DNA of 64,000 nucleotides from Deminuibacter soli (GTDB lineage Bacteria; Bacteroidota; Bacteroidia; Chitinophagales; Chitinophagaceae): NCBI RefSeq assembly GCF_003412455.1, contig NZ_QTJU01000001.1, positions 372,001 to 436,000 of the forward strand, read 5' to 3'. Shown piece by piece: positions 1 to 9,295 of this stretch (position 1 is its first letter; each line of letters starts with the position of its first letter). The notes under the pieces were generated by a model. It saw only the letters and a program-made list of their open reading frames with translations, ran no database searches and was not told where the DNA came from. The position numbers and the translations under genes were made by a program.

Positions 1-37
1 TGTTGCAGCAGGCATAAGCTGGCAGCAGTTTTATATG

Positions 38-80
38 AATGGCACCGGTGGTCGAACAGATTGCCGGTGCCATTTTGTAT
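38..80 (+). terminator. Hairpin, probable terminator of a gene left of the window
   Basis: The arms AATGGCACCGG (38-48) and CCGGTGCCATT (64-74) are perfect complements and are followed by a weak T-rich stretch. A reading frame ending in TAA at 15-17 would place this hairpin just after an upstream plus-strand gene whose body lies outside the window. The T tract is short, so termination is only probable. The hairpin lies ahead of the glycosyltransferase start at 104. Confidence 0.45.
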
Positions 81-103
81 ATTGGCCAACCAAACCTTTA
101 TCA

Positions 104-1633
104 ATGAAAAACGGCAACCGGCTGATACTGCTGCTCGCGATCATCAAGTTTATACTTCCTTACCTGCTGCAACACCCGGTTTATGAGCCGCATCGTGATG
201 AATTTTTATACCTGGCCGAAGGCAATCACATGGCCTGGGGCTTTATGGAAGTGCCACCTGTATTGTCGGTTTTCGCATGGCTCACGAAGGCATTCGGTAA
301 CTCTATATTCTGGATCAAGTGCTGGCCCTCGCTGTTTGGCGCACTCACTTTTGTGCTCACGGCACGCATAGCGGTATCGCTGGGTGGAAAATATTTTTCC
401 ATACTGCTTTGCTGGCTGCCCTTTGTACTGGGCGGTTTCCTGCGTGTGCATTACCTGTTTCAACCCAATGCGCCTGAAGTATTCTTCTGGACACTGATGG
501 CCTTTAATCTCATCCGTTATACAGAAACCAATGCCAGGCGTTTTATATATGGATTTGCCATAGCTGCTGCGCTGGGCATGCTTACCAAATATTCCGTGGC
601 GTTTTATATCACGGCATTGCTGGGTGGCTTGTTGCTTACACGCCAAACACACATCTTCAAACAACGCACCTTTCTGTGGGCTGCCTTGCTTGGCTTTCTT
701 ATTTTTCTGCCCAACCTGCTGTGGCAATACAGCAATCATTTCCCCGTGGTTTTCCACATGAGACAACTGCGCAAAACGCAGCTGCAATACATCGCCCCTT
801 CCACTTTTTTAATAGAGCAGCTGACCACCCATATCCCTGTTTTCTTTGTGTGGATGGCCGGTTTGTGGTGCACGCTGTTTACCGCAAAGGGAAGGCAATA
901 CCGCTTTATTGGTGTGGCATATGTGATTGTACTGGCATTGCTGCTTGCCGGTCATGGCAAGGGCTATTACGCGCTGGGTGCGTACCCTGTGCTGTTTGCT
1001 TTTGGCGCATGGCATCTCGAAAATTTCACTGCTGCTAAACTCAAATGGCTGCGGTATGCAATGGTGGTAGTTACGGCAGCATTGGGTTATGTACTGTTGC
1101 CCATTGCATTGCCGATGCTGCCACCAAAAGCACTGGCGGCACATTATGAAAAGCACCATACGGCGCGCTATGGTGTGCTGCGGTGGGAAGACCTGGAAAA
1201 TCATCCGCTGCCACAGGACTTTGCTGATATGCTGGGCTGGGAAGAGATGGCGCAGAAATCGGCCAGGGCCTGGCAACTGCTCAGTGATGAAGAAAAGAAA
1301 CATACCCTGTTTTTCTGTGACAATTATGGCCAGGCCGGTGCTGTTAATTACTACCGCCGCAAGTATGGCCTGCCGGAAGCGTTCAGCGATAATGCGAGTT
1401 TTGTATACTGGCTGCCAGATAGCATACACCTCACCAATGTGCTGCTGATCACGGATGACAAGCAGGAGATGCGGCACCCGTTTATACACGATTTTCAAAG
1501 CGCTGTTGCGGTAGACAGTGTGATGAACCCATATGCCCGCGAACAGGGGGATCTTATTATTTTACTTAAGGGTGCCAATGAGCCTTTCAACCGGTTCTTT
1601 GCAGAGAAGATCAGGAAGGCGAAGGCGCGGTAG
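104..1633 (+). CDS. Membrane glycosyltransferase, GT39/ArnT-like
   Basis: Predicted polytopic inner-membrane glycosyltransferase of about 509 residues that would move a sugar from a polyprenyl-phosphate donor to an acceptor on the periplasmic side. The first transmembrane helix (about residues 7-23) is followed by HRDEFLYLAEG (about 30-40), the acidic first-loop motif in which GT39/GT83 enzymes keep their catalytic carboxylates. Many hydrophobic segments follow up to about residue 340, then a soluble C-terminal domain. I chose ATG 104 rather than the upstream in-frame ATG at 35, because it begins directly before the first helix and the upstream part runs through a terminator-like hairpin. The gene stands alone, with no neighbouring lipopolysaccharide or S-layer cluster, so acceptor and sugar cannot be named. 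Confidence 0.8.
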   Translation: MKNGNRLILLLAIIKFILPYLLQHPVYEPHRDEFLYLAEGNHMAWGFMEVPPVLSVFAWLTKAFGNSIFWIKCWPSLFGALTFVLTARIAVSLGGKYFSILLCWLPFVLGGFLRVHYLFQPNAPEVFFWTLMAFNLIRYTETNARRFIYGFAIAAALGMLTKYSVAFYITALLGGLLLTRQTHIFKQRTFLWAALLGFLIFLPNLLWQYSNHFPVVFHMRQLRKTQLQYIAPSTFLIEQLTTHIPVFFVWMAGLWCTLFTAKGRQYRFIGVAYVIVLALLLAGHGKGYYALGAYPVLFAFGAWHLENFTAAKLKWLRYAMVVVTAALGYVLLPIALPMLPPKALAAHYEKHHTARYGVLRWEDLENHPLPQDFADMLGWEEMAQKSARAWQLLSDEEKKHTLFFCDNYGQAGAVNYYRRKYGLPEAFSDNASFVYWLPDSIHLTNVLLITDDKQEMRHPFIHDFQSAVAVDSVMNPYAREQGDLIILLKGANEPFNRFFAEKIRKAKAR

Positions 1634-1639
1634 GAAAAT

Positions 1640-1690
1640 ATCGTTCCAATGGTTTAATTGTTCAAGCGTTCAATCTATGTCGGGCTGGCC
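1640..1690. repeat. Short GTTCAA-word intergenic tract
   Basis: The short gap between two convergent genes contains GGTTTAATTGTTCAAG followed by GTTCAAT. These are the same words that fill the larger noncoding tract at 22.9-23.3 kb. It forms no clear hairpin and has no reading frame. See the findings. Confidence 0.4.
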
Positions 1691-1715
1691 TGATGGTTGT
1701 ATGGTTTGATCGTTT

Positions 1716-2318
1716 TTATAGTTCCGGGAGGGTGATGCGTTTGCGCATGGATATTACGCGGATGAGGACTACTACCACTACGCAAATGAAGAGATCTGCC
1801 TCGTCGCCTATTTTGTAATGTTGCAGGGCAATGTATACACCGCCACCGATGGCGCTGGCTGTGGCGTACAGCTCACCGCGGCGAAGCAGGGCGGGAACGT
1901 TGTTGCTGATAATATCTGCAACAAAGCCGCCGAATGTTGCGGTGATAACACCCATGAGTACTGCATACAGATCGTTTATGCCATGTGCAAGGCTGCGTTC
2001 AATACCTGCTGCTGTAAACATGCCCAAACCGATGGCGTCCGTATAAAAAACAATGCGCTGGAATTTATTGAAATTGGGCTTGAACAAAAAGGTGATAATT
2101 ACTGCGCCTGTTACCAGGCTGAAAGCAAAATAATCGTTGATCCAGTTGATGGGGCGTATGCCAATGAGCAGATCACGTACCGTACCGCCACCGTAAGCGG
2201 TTACAAATCCCATTACACAACCACCGAATATATCCATCCGGTGCGTTCGGGCTTTGAGCGCCCCGGTAACTGCAAAAAAGAAAATACCGGTGTAAATAAT
2301 CAGGTCAACCAGCTTCAT
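1716..2318 (-). CDS. TRIC/UPF0126 family membrane channel protein
   Basis: A 200-residue membrane protein of the UPF0126 (YicG/YadS) family, whose structurally known members are homologues of the trimeric intracellular cation channel. The family is built from two similar three-helix halves plus a last helix. The first half carries the hallmark YGGGTVRDLLIG (about residues 42-53). In the second half the equivalent position reads FGGFVADII, so the Arg of the repeat is replaced by Ala. The N-terminus starts directly in the first helix. It is transcribed away from the enoyl-CoA hydratase gene, with 38 nt between the two starts. Which ion it passes in this organism is unknown. Confidence 0.82.
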   Translation of the reverse strand: MKLVDLIIYTGIFFFAVTGALKARTHRMDIFGGCVMGFVTAYGGGTVRDLLIGIRPINWINDYFAFSLVTGAVIITFLFKPNFNKFQRIVFYTDAIGLGMFTAAGIERSLAHGINDLYAVLMGVITATFGGFVADIISNNVPALLRRGELYATASAIGGGVYIALQHYKIGDEADLFICVVVVVLIRVISMRKRITLPEL

Positions 2319-2356
2319 ACTTTGTTATCTTCGGTTAATCATAAAAGTAATGAACT

Positions 2357-3136
2357 ATGCCATATCAAACATTATTAACCGGCTTAAGCGATGGAATATT
2401 CACCATCATTATTAACCGCGCTGATAAACTGAATGCGCTGAATACAACCGTGATGCAGGAGCTGGGTGAAGCGTTTGATGAAATATATGCCGATCCCGCA
2501 GTTAAGTCTGTTATCATTACCGGCGCAGGCCCCAAGGCTTTTGTTGCAGGTGCAGATATCAGTGAGTTTGTTGGCTTGTCTGTAGCCGAAGGCAGCGCGC
2601 TGGCGCAACGCGGTCATGATTTGTTTTTTAAGATAGAACGTTGCCCTAAACCGGTGGTTGCCTGTGTAAATGGTTTTGCACTGGGCGGCGGTTGTGAACT
2701 GGCCATGAGCTGTCATTTCAGAATCGCATCTTCCAACGCAAAGTTTGGTCAGCCAGAGGTAAACCTTGGCATTATTCCCGGTTATGGCGGTACGCAACGG
2801 CTTACCCGGCTAATTGGCAAGGGCCGCGCGATGGAGCTTATTTTAAGTGCCAATATGATTGATGCTGCCACTGCACTGCAGTACGGACTGGTTAACTATG
2901 TAGTGGAGCCGGAGCAGTTAATACTGAAAGCCCAGGAGCTGCTGATCACAATTAACAGCAAGGCACCGCTGGCGCTTGCAGCTGCGATTAAAGCCATTAA
3001 CGCCGTGTACGATGAAACAACAAACGGCTTTGAAACCGAGGTGCTGGCTTTTGGCGATTGTTTTGCCACGGAAGATATGAAGGAAGGCGCCAGCGCTTTT
3101 CTCGAAAAAAGGAAAGCTGTTTTTACGGGTAAATAA
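2357..3136 (+). CDS. Enoyl-CoA hydratase/isomerase (crotonase) family protein
   Basis: A 259-residue crotonase-fold enzyme, probably hydrating short-chain enoyl-CoA esters in fatty-acid or amino-acid breakdown. The oxyanion-hole segment is AFVAGADISEF (about 61-71). The core signature has NGFALGGGCELAM (105-117) and FGQPEVNLGIIPGYGG (130-145). Glu114 and Glu134 sit where crotonase keeps its two catalytic glutamates, so hydratase rather than pure isomerase activity is favoured. Length is standard. It is a single gene ending in a strong hairpin terminator, so genome context does not narrow the substrate. Confidence 0.9.
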   Translation: MPYQTLLTGLSDGIFTIIINRADKLNALNTTVMQELGEAFDEIYADPAVKSVIITGAGPKAFVAGADISEFVGLSVAEGSALAQRGHDLFFKIERCPKPVVACVNGFALGGGCELAMSCHFRIASSNAKFGQPEVNLGIIPGYGGTQRLTRLIGKGRAMELILSANMIDAATALQYGLVNYVVEPEQLILKAQELLITINSKAPLALAAAIKAINAVYDETTNGFETEVLAFGDCFATEDMKEGASAFLEKRKAVFTGK

Positions 3137-3144
3137 ATAAGAAG

Positions 3145-3181
3145 TCCCCGCACCTTTACCGGAACGGGGACTTCTTATTAA
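3145..3181. terminator. Bidirectional terminator
   Basis: AAGTCCCCG and CGGGGACTT form a strong stem with a short loop, with AT-rich flanks on both sides. It sits between the convergent enoyl-CoA hydratase gene and the secreted hydrolase gene and can serve both. Confidence 0.8.
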
Positions 3182-3205
3182 ATCGTTTTGTAAGCACTTT
3201 GTGCG

Positions 3206-6205
3206 TTATTCAATTACAAGCAGCCAGCCTTTGCCTTTGGCTACCGGCAGGGCATTTTTGGTGAAATCGCCGGCCTGCTGAAAACCTTCGATGGCTGGGG
3301 CGGTGATTCTGGCTTTGGCGGCATCAATGCCAAGCGCTTTCCAGTCAATATTCAGCTGTACTTCGGTATCTGCATCAGCCCAGCTGGCGATGGCTACCAT
3401 GGCCTTGCCGTCTTTTTTATATACGGTTGCCAGTACTTTACCGTTGCTGGTTGTAACCGGGCAATTACCGCTCCAGTAGCCGATCATGGCAGATTTTTCC
3501 AGGCCGAAAGATTGCCACAATTTCCAGAGGGGACGGGGATCGTTTACGTTTGTCCAGCCCAGTCGGTTGGTCATACCGTAAATCATGCCGCGCCATGGGT
3601 TACCGCCGTCCTGCAGCATTTCGCCCATCAAACCGAAGGGAATGCCGCTCACTTCAGTTAAGAAGAAATCAGGGTTGTTTTTGTTGTAATCGAAGTATTC
3701 GCCGTACCACAAACGGTTGAGGTATGGGAAATGCTCCATGTATAAATTGGCGCTGTTGTTAAAGCCATCACTGGGGTTGTATTGATTGGCTGAATGCAGA
3801 TCAATAATGCCGGGGTGACCATTGTTGGTGAGCACACGTTTGATGCGTTTCATGGTAACACGGTCGAACGCCACATCATCGAGGTAAATACCATCGATGC
3901 CTACGTTTTGCACCAGCCAGTTCATGCCTTCTACATAATAGTTGTGCCAGCGGTTCATGCCACTGTTGATGATGGCAGCATCTTTTACTTCGGGCACAAA
4001 CCATGCGGCGATATAATCACTGCCCACATGCTCCTGCAACCAGGTAAAGCCGCCACCCTTGCCGGGTGAATATACTTCATGACCCAGGCTGCGCAGTACA
4101 GGTAATTCGTAAGTGTGATTTGAGAGTTCGCGGATGGTATTGTAAATCTTCACCTTTAAACCCTTGCTGTGTGCTTCATCGATGTAGGATTTCATCTGCT
4201 TCCATTCAATAAACGGATAGTTGATCCAGGGATTGATGGGTGTGCCGTGGTGAATGTTTACAACTGTAGCGCCAGTGGCTTTGATGGTATCGAGGTTATC
4301 GTATTTGTGGTAGAAACGTGTACTCCACTGGAAGTCGGTATTGATGGCATGGAACGGCGTAATGAGCAGGTTGAAATTATAGTACAACACCTCACCCTTT
4401 TTCATGTTGCGTGCACCGCTGTATGCATTTACCAGGATGGCCTTTCCTTTCTGGAAAACATCGATACCGCCCTTGTTGCTATTGCCCCATGAGGTGGGCA
4501 GCAGCAAAGGTTTCTGCAGGTAGAAGTTGGTATTGAGTGGGCGCACATAATGTTCATCGCGCAGGGAGAATTGCAGGCCGGCATTTACACTGCCGATCCA
4601 TGCACCGTCCTGGTTTTTGTGTGCCACATCCCATTTCCATTGAACGGTATCAGGCCTGTTGCCGCCTTTTAAACCGAGGCCCATTAAGTATTTCGATGCA
4701 TCGGGCTGCATGGGCAGGTGCAGGTTGATATCGTTGAGCTGTACATCGTTCAAAGCGGTGAACTTAACGCTGTAGGCAACAAAGCCATCAAACTCCATTG
4801 TTGCGCTTACCTGCATTTCGAGAGCTTCGGAAGTACTGGTGGCTTCCCAGGCTACTGTGCCCGGCTCGCGACGGGTGAAGGTGAAGCCATTTGTTTTCCA
4901 GTGCAGGAAGTTCTTGTTGGCAGCATCGGTAAAATGAAAGTGCACCGGTTCGGTAAACAGGTTATTGGGTGTGCTGCTGACGCTGGTCATTTCAGGGGTG
5001 AAGAAAGTCTGTATTTGTGCAGGGAGACCATCTTTACCAATTTTCAGGTTACGGCCCAGCAGGTTGATTGTGCTGTCTTGTATGGCCAGCGGTGTGTAAG
5101 GAGCGATTACCGTATTTTCCTGTGCCATGGCAGAGTTGAGCCACTTAACACGCGTCATGTTTTCCGGTGTGTTTACACCGCCATTAACGGCTGTGGTATT
5201 GCTCACGGTTAACTGCAGCTGAATGGTTGTTGCGGGCATACCATCGCATTGCACGGTAGCAGTGCCTTTGTATACTCCGGGTGTTGCAGCGGCGGGCACA
5301 TCTACCCCACACCATAAAGGTTGTATGTCGTGTGCGGCCACCTGTACGGTTTGTTTGAATGGTTTGCCATCGTACTGCAGTCCGGTGGTATTGATGCAAT
5401 CTATTTTATCGCTGCTGATAACGGCGCCGCCAGCGGTTTTGAGATCAGAGAACTGAACGTGCACGTTCTGCAATTGCTGCAGTGCATACACACCGAGCTG
5501 GAACGCGTAGTAAGCACCTTTGTCGCTTGTACCGCTGAGTTGCTGCTGTACGCCTGATTTTATCCAGCGGTAAGGCAGATCGGTTTTCATTTTAATGGCA
5601 TGCAGCCTGTCTTCGGGGAACACCAGGTAAGCCTTGCCGGGATATTTCGCCAGCAGCTGTTGGGTTTCAGCGGCAGTGGCAATTACCTCCATGGGATAAA
5701 AGCTGTTGAAGGCATTGATAGCCTGCAATTCTTTCACAGTTGCGGCAGCTGCGGTGTTTTTGTGCAGCTGGTTAAGCCAGGTGGCTGAAGCAGTGGTATC
5801 CGCCTTTACATACACACCACGCGGGTAGTTGCTGCGGCCTTCATTTTTATAAGGCAGGTAGTACACATAGTAAGTGCCTTTGCCCTGCACGGGCTGGAAA
5901 TAAATATCCCCGGCTTCGCGGGTAATATTTTCAGTGAACACATTATCGATACGGTGATTTTGTGCGTCGGTAACAATGATTCTTTTCAGCTGTGGATCAT
6001 TGTCGTTACGGCGCCAGGCAATGTGTGCATGTACAGCATTACCGGGTGCAGCCACCTGCAGTACTATGCGGTGGTTGCCGAGTGAATCAGGATTCCAGGC
6101 ATTGTTGCCGTTGGTATAGTGCAGTTCCTGCGCCATTACCGTGCCGCTGCAGACAGTTGCAGCGAGCACAACAGCCAGCCTGTTAAAACCTTTGGTAGAT
6201 AGCAT
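3206..6205 (-). CDS. Secreted predicted glycoside hydrolase (DUF6067/GH123-like)
   Basis: A protein of about 999 residues with an N-terminal export signal (hydrophobic stretch followed by TVMAQ, cleavage near residue 25). A long beta-rich part, about 25-600, resembles the N-terminal sandwich domains of large glycosidases. A predicted TIM-barrel follows, with INPWINYPF (about 655), IDGIYLDDVAFDR (about 765-778) and IIDLHSANQY (about 795), then a small beta domain. The Asp pair in GIYLDD is the likeliest catalytic site. I take ATG 6205 because it begins the signal peptide and leaves 28 nt to the upstream gene; an in-frame ATG at 6280 would overlap that gene and add a charged leader. The family assignment comes from memory of similar Bacteroidota proteins and the substrate is unknown. 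It is second in an operon with the DUF5077/DUF3472 gene. Confidence 0.7.
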   Translation of the reverse strand: MLSTKGFNRLAVVLAATVCSGTVMAQELHYTNGNNAWNPDSLGNHRIVLQVAAPGNAVHAHIAWRRNDNDPQLKRIIVTDAQNHRIDNVFTENITREAGDIYFQPVQGKGTYYVYYLPYKNEGRSNYPRGVYVKADTTASATWLNQLHKNTAAAATVKELQAINAFNSFYPMEVIATAAETQQLLAKYPGKAYLVFPEDRLHAIKMKTDLPYRWIKSGVQQQLSGTSDKGAYYAFQLGVYALQQLQNVHVQFSDLKTAGGAVISSDKIDCINTTGLQYDGKPFKQTVQVAAHDIQPLWCGVDVPAAATPGVYKGTATVQCDGMPATTIQLQLTVSNTTAVNGGVNTPENMTRVKWLNSAMAQENTVIAPYTPLAIQDSTINLLGRNLKIGKDGLPAQIQTFFTPEMTSVSSTPNNLFTEPVHFHFTDAANKNFLHWKTNGFTFTRREPGTVAWEATSTSEALEMQVSATMEFDGFVAYSVKFTALNDVQLNDINLHLPMQPDASKYLMGLGLKGGNRPDTVQWKWDVAHKNQDGAWIGSVNAGLQFSLRDEHYVRPLNTNFYLQKPLLLPTSWGNSNKGGIDVFQKGKAILVNAYSGARNMKKGEVLYYNFNLLITPFHAINTDFQWSTRFYHKYDNLDTIKATGATVVNIHHGTPINPWINYPFIEWKQMKSYIDEAHSKGLKVKIYNTIRELSNHTYELPVLRSLGHEVYSPGKGGGFTWLQEHVGSDYIAAWFVPEVKDAAIINSGMNRWHNYYVEGMNWLVQNVGIDGIYLDDVAFDRVTMKRIKRVLTNNGHPGIIDLHSANQYNPSDGFNNSANLYMEHFPYLNRLWYGEYFDYNKNNPDFFLTEVSGIPFGLMGEMLQDGGNPWRGMIYGMTNRLGWTNVNDPRPLWKLWQSFGLEKSAMIGYWSGNCPVTTSNGKVLATVYKKDGKAMVAIASWADADTEVQLNIDWKALGIDAAKARITAPAIEGFQQAGDFTKNALPVAKGKGWLLVIE

Positions 6206-6233
6206 AAGTGAAATATTTCTGAGCGATATAATG

Positions 6234-7547
6234 TTAAGGTAGTTGCGTAAAGTCAATTTGCGGAGCGCCGTCACCAGCACCGGGTTGTATTACCAGCGGT
6301 GTATTCAGCACAGTGTTGTTGCTGAAAAAGCCGCAGTTGTGCAGGTAGAAAGCATTGCCCGCTGTACCGCCGCCATAGTCCATACGGTAACCTTTTTGCG
6401 CGGTGGCATCACCGGTAAATTTCGCTTTGCTGAGTGCTATCCACTTACCATCGCTGGTTTTTACCCACTGGTTATGGTACAGTGCCTTGCGGGTAAGATA
6501 CCCTGTTTCGGGCTCAAAATTCTCGAGAAAAGAATGCAGGTGTTTGAGCCAGGTTTGGGTATGCGGGCGGCTGAAGCTGGCGATGAGTTGCCATTGGTTA
6601 CGTTCGGGTGCAAAGAAGTAAGCAGTATAAGTAGTCCGGTCGCTATCGCCGGGTTGGGCATGCAGCAGGAATTTATAGCTGTTGCCTGCTTTCCAGTTGA
6701 AGCGCAGGTAACTTTGTCCGCCCGAACCTTCGTTGCCAAACTCACCGGCATGTACGCCATCACCTTTTTTCAGCAGGCGTATTTTCTGGTCTTCCGGGAT
6801 AGCAGCCGGATCATCGGTTTTAAAGGGGCTCCATACCGAAAACAGGATGCGGCGTTCGGTGGCAGAGTTTACCTGCATGCCGAAATAGCCTTCTCCAAAA
6901 CCATTGGCCATATAATAAGAGCCGATAACATCATTGTCTTTGGGAACCGTGATCTCGTTGTAAAACCATTCTGCATTACCCTGTACCTCGCTGATATCGT
7001 AACCGAGATGCACGGAGGGACCGCGGCGCCCCCAGTAAAAATAATTGCCTTCATTGTTTTTTACATAGTGCGCCTGTGCATCTACCGCTGTGCCGCCTAT
7101 GCGCCATTGCAACAGGCTGGCGAACACAGGGCCTGTTTTGCTTACGCCCTGCATGTCGATTTTCACGTAGCCCGCGCTGTCGATATCCCAGCTGCCCAGT
7201 GCATATTCTTTGGCGGCATTGTCTTTTAGCGTAACCGTGCGGGAATTTTTACCGATAGTGCAACGCACCACCGATTGTCCCTGCGGTACCTGCAGGGTGG
7301 CAAACAATTGCAGGCTGCCTTTGCGGCTCACTTTAATATACGTGCTGAAAACAGTGGACGATTGCTGCCAGTTTTCCCAGCCCTTGCCGGTGACTTCGGC
7401 TTTATCGCCCTTGACTGTTGTGGTTACAAACGAGTTGCCGCCTGGCGGAACGATGACTGCGGAAGTATCTGATTGTGCAACCACTGCGCCTGCAAAAAGC
7501 AGCCAGCTACATAGCTGGAGCATGGTACGGGTAGCCTGTTTCTTCAT
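6234..7547 (-). CDS. Secreted DUF5077/DUF3472 protein
   Basis: A 437-residue exported protein (signal peptide 1-24, ending AVVAQ). The first part, about 30-150, looks like a DUF5077 beta-sandwich of the kind found before carbohydrate-active domains. The rest, about 165-420, matches the DUF3472 pattern with YFYWGRRGPSVHLGY, an aromatic-rich core and NEGSGGQSYLRFNW. Both domain names are recalled from Bacteroidota proteins, and neither has an established activity that I know of. It is the first gene of a two-gene operon with the large predicted hydrolase downstream (28 nt gap), which suggests both act on the same extracellular glycan. No SusC/SusD pair, sulfatase or regulator lies nearby. Confidence 0.72.
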   Translation of the reverse strand: MKKQATRTMLQLCSWLLFAGAVVAQSDTSAVIVPPGGNSFVTTTVKGDKAEVTGKGWENWQQSSTVFSTYIKVSRKGSLQLFATLQVPQGQSVVRCTIGKNSRTVTLKDNAAKEYALGSWDIDSAGYVKIDMQGVSKTGPVFASLLQWRIGGTAVDAQAHYVKNNEGNYFYWGRRGPSVHLGYDISEVQGNAEWFYNEITVPKDNDVIGSYYMANGFGEGYFGMQVNSATERRILFSVWSPFKTDDPAAIPEDQKIRLLKKGDGVHAGEFGNEGSGGQSYLRFNWKAGNSYKFLLHAQPGDSDRTTYTAYFFAPERNQWQLIASFSRPHTQTWLKHLHSFLENFEPETGYLTRKALYHNQWVKTSDGKWIALSKAKFTGDATAQKGYRMDYGGGTAGNAFYLHNCGFFSNNTVLNTPLVIQPGAGDGAPQIDFTQLP

Positions 7548-7687
7548 CCGTTAAAAATAGCAACAGCACCCTGTTTGCGGCGCAGCCGGTGAAAATATTG
7601 AACAATCGTTTGCGGAAACCGGAAATACTGTAACGGTTGCACCAAATATGTACCCTGCTGCTACCCCATGTTTCCCGTTTTCTCACC

Positions 7688-7695
7688 TACCTTTG
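7688..7695 (+). promoter_or_regulatory. Candidate promoter -7 element for fumC
   Basis: TACCTTTG fits the Bacteroidota -7 consensus TAnnTTTG and lies 22 nt before the fumC start. The upstream element is poor (TTTC where TTTG is expected), so this is a half-supported call. Confidence 0.45.
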
Positions 7696-7716
7696 CCCTC
7701 AAAATAAATCAACTGT

Positions 7717-9117
7717 ATGGACTATCGCATAGAAAAAGATACCATGGGTGAGGTAAAAGTGCCTGCTCATGTTTATTGGGGTGCGCAAACAGAAAGAAGC
7801 GTTGAGAATTTTAAAATTGCGCAGGACATTAACAAGATGCCCAAGCCAATTATCGAAGCCTTTGCCTATCTGAAAAAAGCAGCTGCCCTTGCCAATGAAG
7901 AGCTGGGTGTGCTGCCAAAAGAAAAAGCTGAACTGATTGGCGAGGTGTGCGACGAAATTCTTGCCGGTAAACTTGACGACCAGTTTCCGCTGGTGGTTTG
8001 GCAAACAGGCAGCGGCACGCAGAGCAACATGAACGTAAATGAAGTAGTTGCCTACCGCGGTCATGTACTGAAAGGCGGCCAGCTGACAGACAAAGACAAA
8101 ATACTGCACCCGAATGACGATGTGAACAAATCACAGTCATCCAACGATACCTTCCCTACGGCCATGCATATTGCGGCCTACAAAATGCTAGTAGAAACCA
8201 CCATCCCCGGTATTGAACGCCTGCGCGATACGCTGGAAGCCAAAAGTAAAGCGTTTATGCAGGTGGTGAAAATAGGCCGTACGCATTTTATGGATGCCAC
8301 CCCGCTTACACTGGGCCAGGAATTCAGCGGTTATGTATCGCAGCTGAACCATGGCTTAAAGGCCATCAAAAATTCGCTGGCGCACCTCACGGAGCTGGCA
8401 CTGGGCGGCACTGCGGTTGGTACCGGTATTAATACCCCCAAAGGTTATGATGTGGTGGTAGCCCGCAAAATTGCCGAGCTTACCAAACTGCCTTTTGTTA
8501 CAGCTGAAAATAAATTTGAAGCCCTTGCTGCACACGACGCCATTGTAGAAGCCCACGGCGCACTGAAAACCGTAGCGGTAAGTTTGATGAAAATAGCGAA
8601 TGATGTGCGCATGCTGAGCTCAGGCCCGCGTTCGGGTATCGGGGAAATCTTTATCCCTGATAATGAACCCGGTTCATCTATCATGCCTGGTAAGGTAAAT
8701 CCCACGCAATGTGAGGCGCTGACCATGATTGCTGCCCAGGTATTGGGTAACGATGTAACCATCAATATTGGCGGCGCTACCGGCCATTTTGAGCTGAACG
8801 TATTTAAGCCGGTAATGATTTACAACTTCCTGCACAGTGCCCGTTTAATTGGCGAAGGCTGTGTAAGCTTTAATGATAAATGTGCAGCCGGTATTGAGCC
8901 CCTGCACGAAAACATTAAAAAACACGTTGACAACAGCCTGATGCTGGTAACCGCGCTCAACACCAGGATCGGTTATTACAAAGCTGCTGAAATAGCGCAG
9001 AAAGCCCATAAAGAAGGCACTACGCTGAAAGAAATGGCAGTAAAACTCGGCTACCTTACCCCTGAAGAATTTGACGAGTGGGTAATACCCGCTAAAATGG
9101 TAGGCGAACTGAAATAA
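7717..9117 (+). CDS. fumC: Fumarate hydratase class II
   Basis: A 466-residue class II fumarase of the TCA cycle, converting fumarate to L-malate without an iron-sulfur cluster. Visible family blocks are the N-terminal [19 protein letters not shown], the substrate region [12 protein letters not shown], and the superfamily signature [11 protein letters not shown] (about 319-329), whose mobile loop carries the catalytic serine. Length is exactly typical for class II enzymes. It is monocistronic, with a promoter-like TACCTTTG ahead and a strong terminator behind. The closest alternatives, aspartase and argininosuccinate lyase, share the signature, but the N-terminal block and overall sequence favour FumC. 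Confidence 0.96.
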   Translation: MDYRIEKDTMGEVKVPAHVYWGAQTERSVENFKIAQDINKMPKPIIEAFAYLKKAAALANEELGVLPKEKAELIGEVCDEILAGKLDDQFPLVVWQTGSGTQSNMNVNEVVAYRGHVLKGGQLTDKDKILHPNDDVNKSQSSNDTFPTAMHIAAYKMLVETTIPGIERLRDTLEAKSKAFMQVVKIGRTHFMDATPLTLGQEFSGYVSQLNHGLKAIKNSLAHLTELALGGTAVGTGINTPKGYDVVVARKIAELTKLPFVTAENKFEALAAHDAIVEAHGALKTVAVSLMKIANDVRMLSSGPRSGIGEIFIPDNEPGSSIMPGKVNPTQCEALTMIAAQVLGNDVTINIGGATGHFELNVFKPVMIYNFLHSARLIGEGCVSFNDKCAAGIEPLHENIKKHVDNSLMLVTALNTRIGYYKAAEIAQKAHKEGTTLKEMAVKLGYLTPEEFDEWVIPAKMVGELK

Positions 9118-9140
9118 CCATACAAGCGATTTTTATAACG

Positions 9141-9180
9141 GGCTGCGTCTGTTCCTCCGAACGGGCGCAGCCTTTTTTTT
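9141..9180 (+). terminator. fumC rho-independent terminator
   Basis: GGCTGCG (9141-9147) pairs with CGCAGCC and is followed by a run of eight T. It lies 24 nt after the fumC stop codon. Confidence 0.88.
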
Positions 9181-9295
9181 AAATGAACAGGTACTGCTGT
9201 CAACTGTTTGCAGGCTGCAATTGTTGATCTGTTGTTGTTTGGAGCAGTTTTTGCATTCTCCCCATATTATACATCTGCAAACCACCGGGTACCTT

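Noticed and set aside
809-1498. Long minus-strand open frame (229 codons) opposite the glycosyltransferase
   Set aside because: Rich in Cys, His and Gln with no domain pattern; it is the mirror of a well-supported membrane protein gene.
1818-2378. 186-codon plus-strand open frame across the TRIC gene
   Set aside because: Opposite a conserved membrane protein gene and without recognisable motifs.
6243-7229. 328-codon plus-strand open frame
   Set aside because: Lies entirely opposite the DUF5077/DUF3472 gene, which has a signal peptide and domain features; no family sequence in the plus frame.
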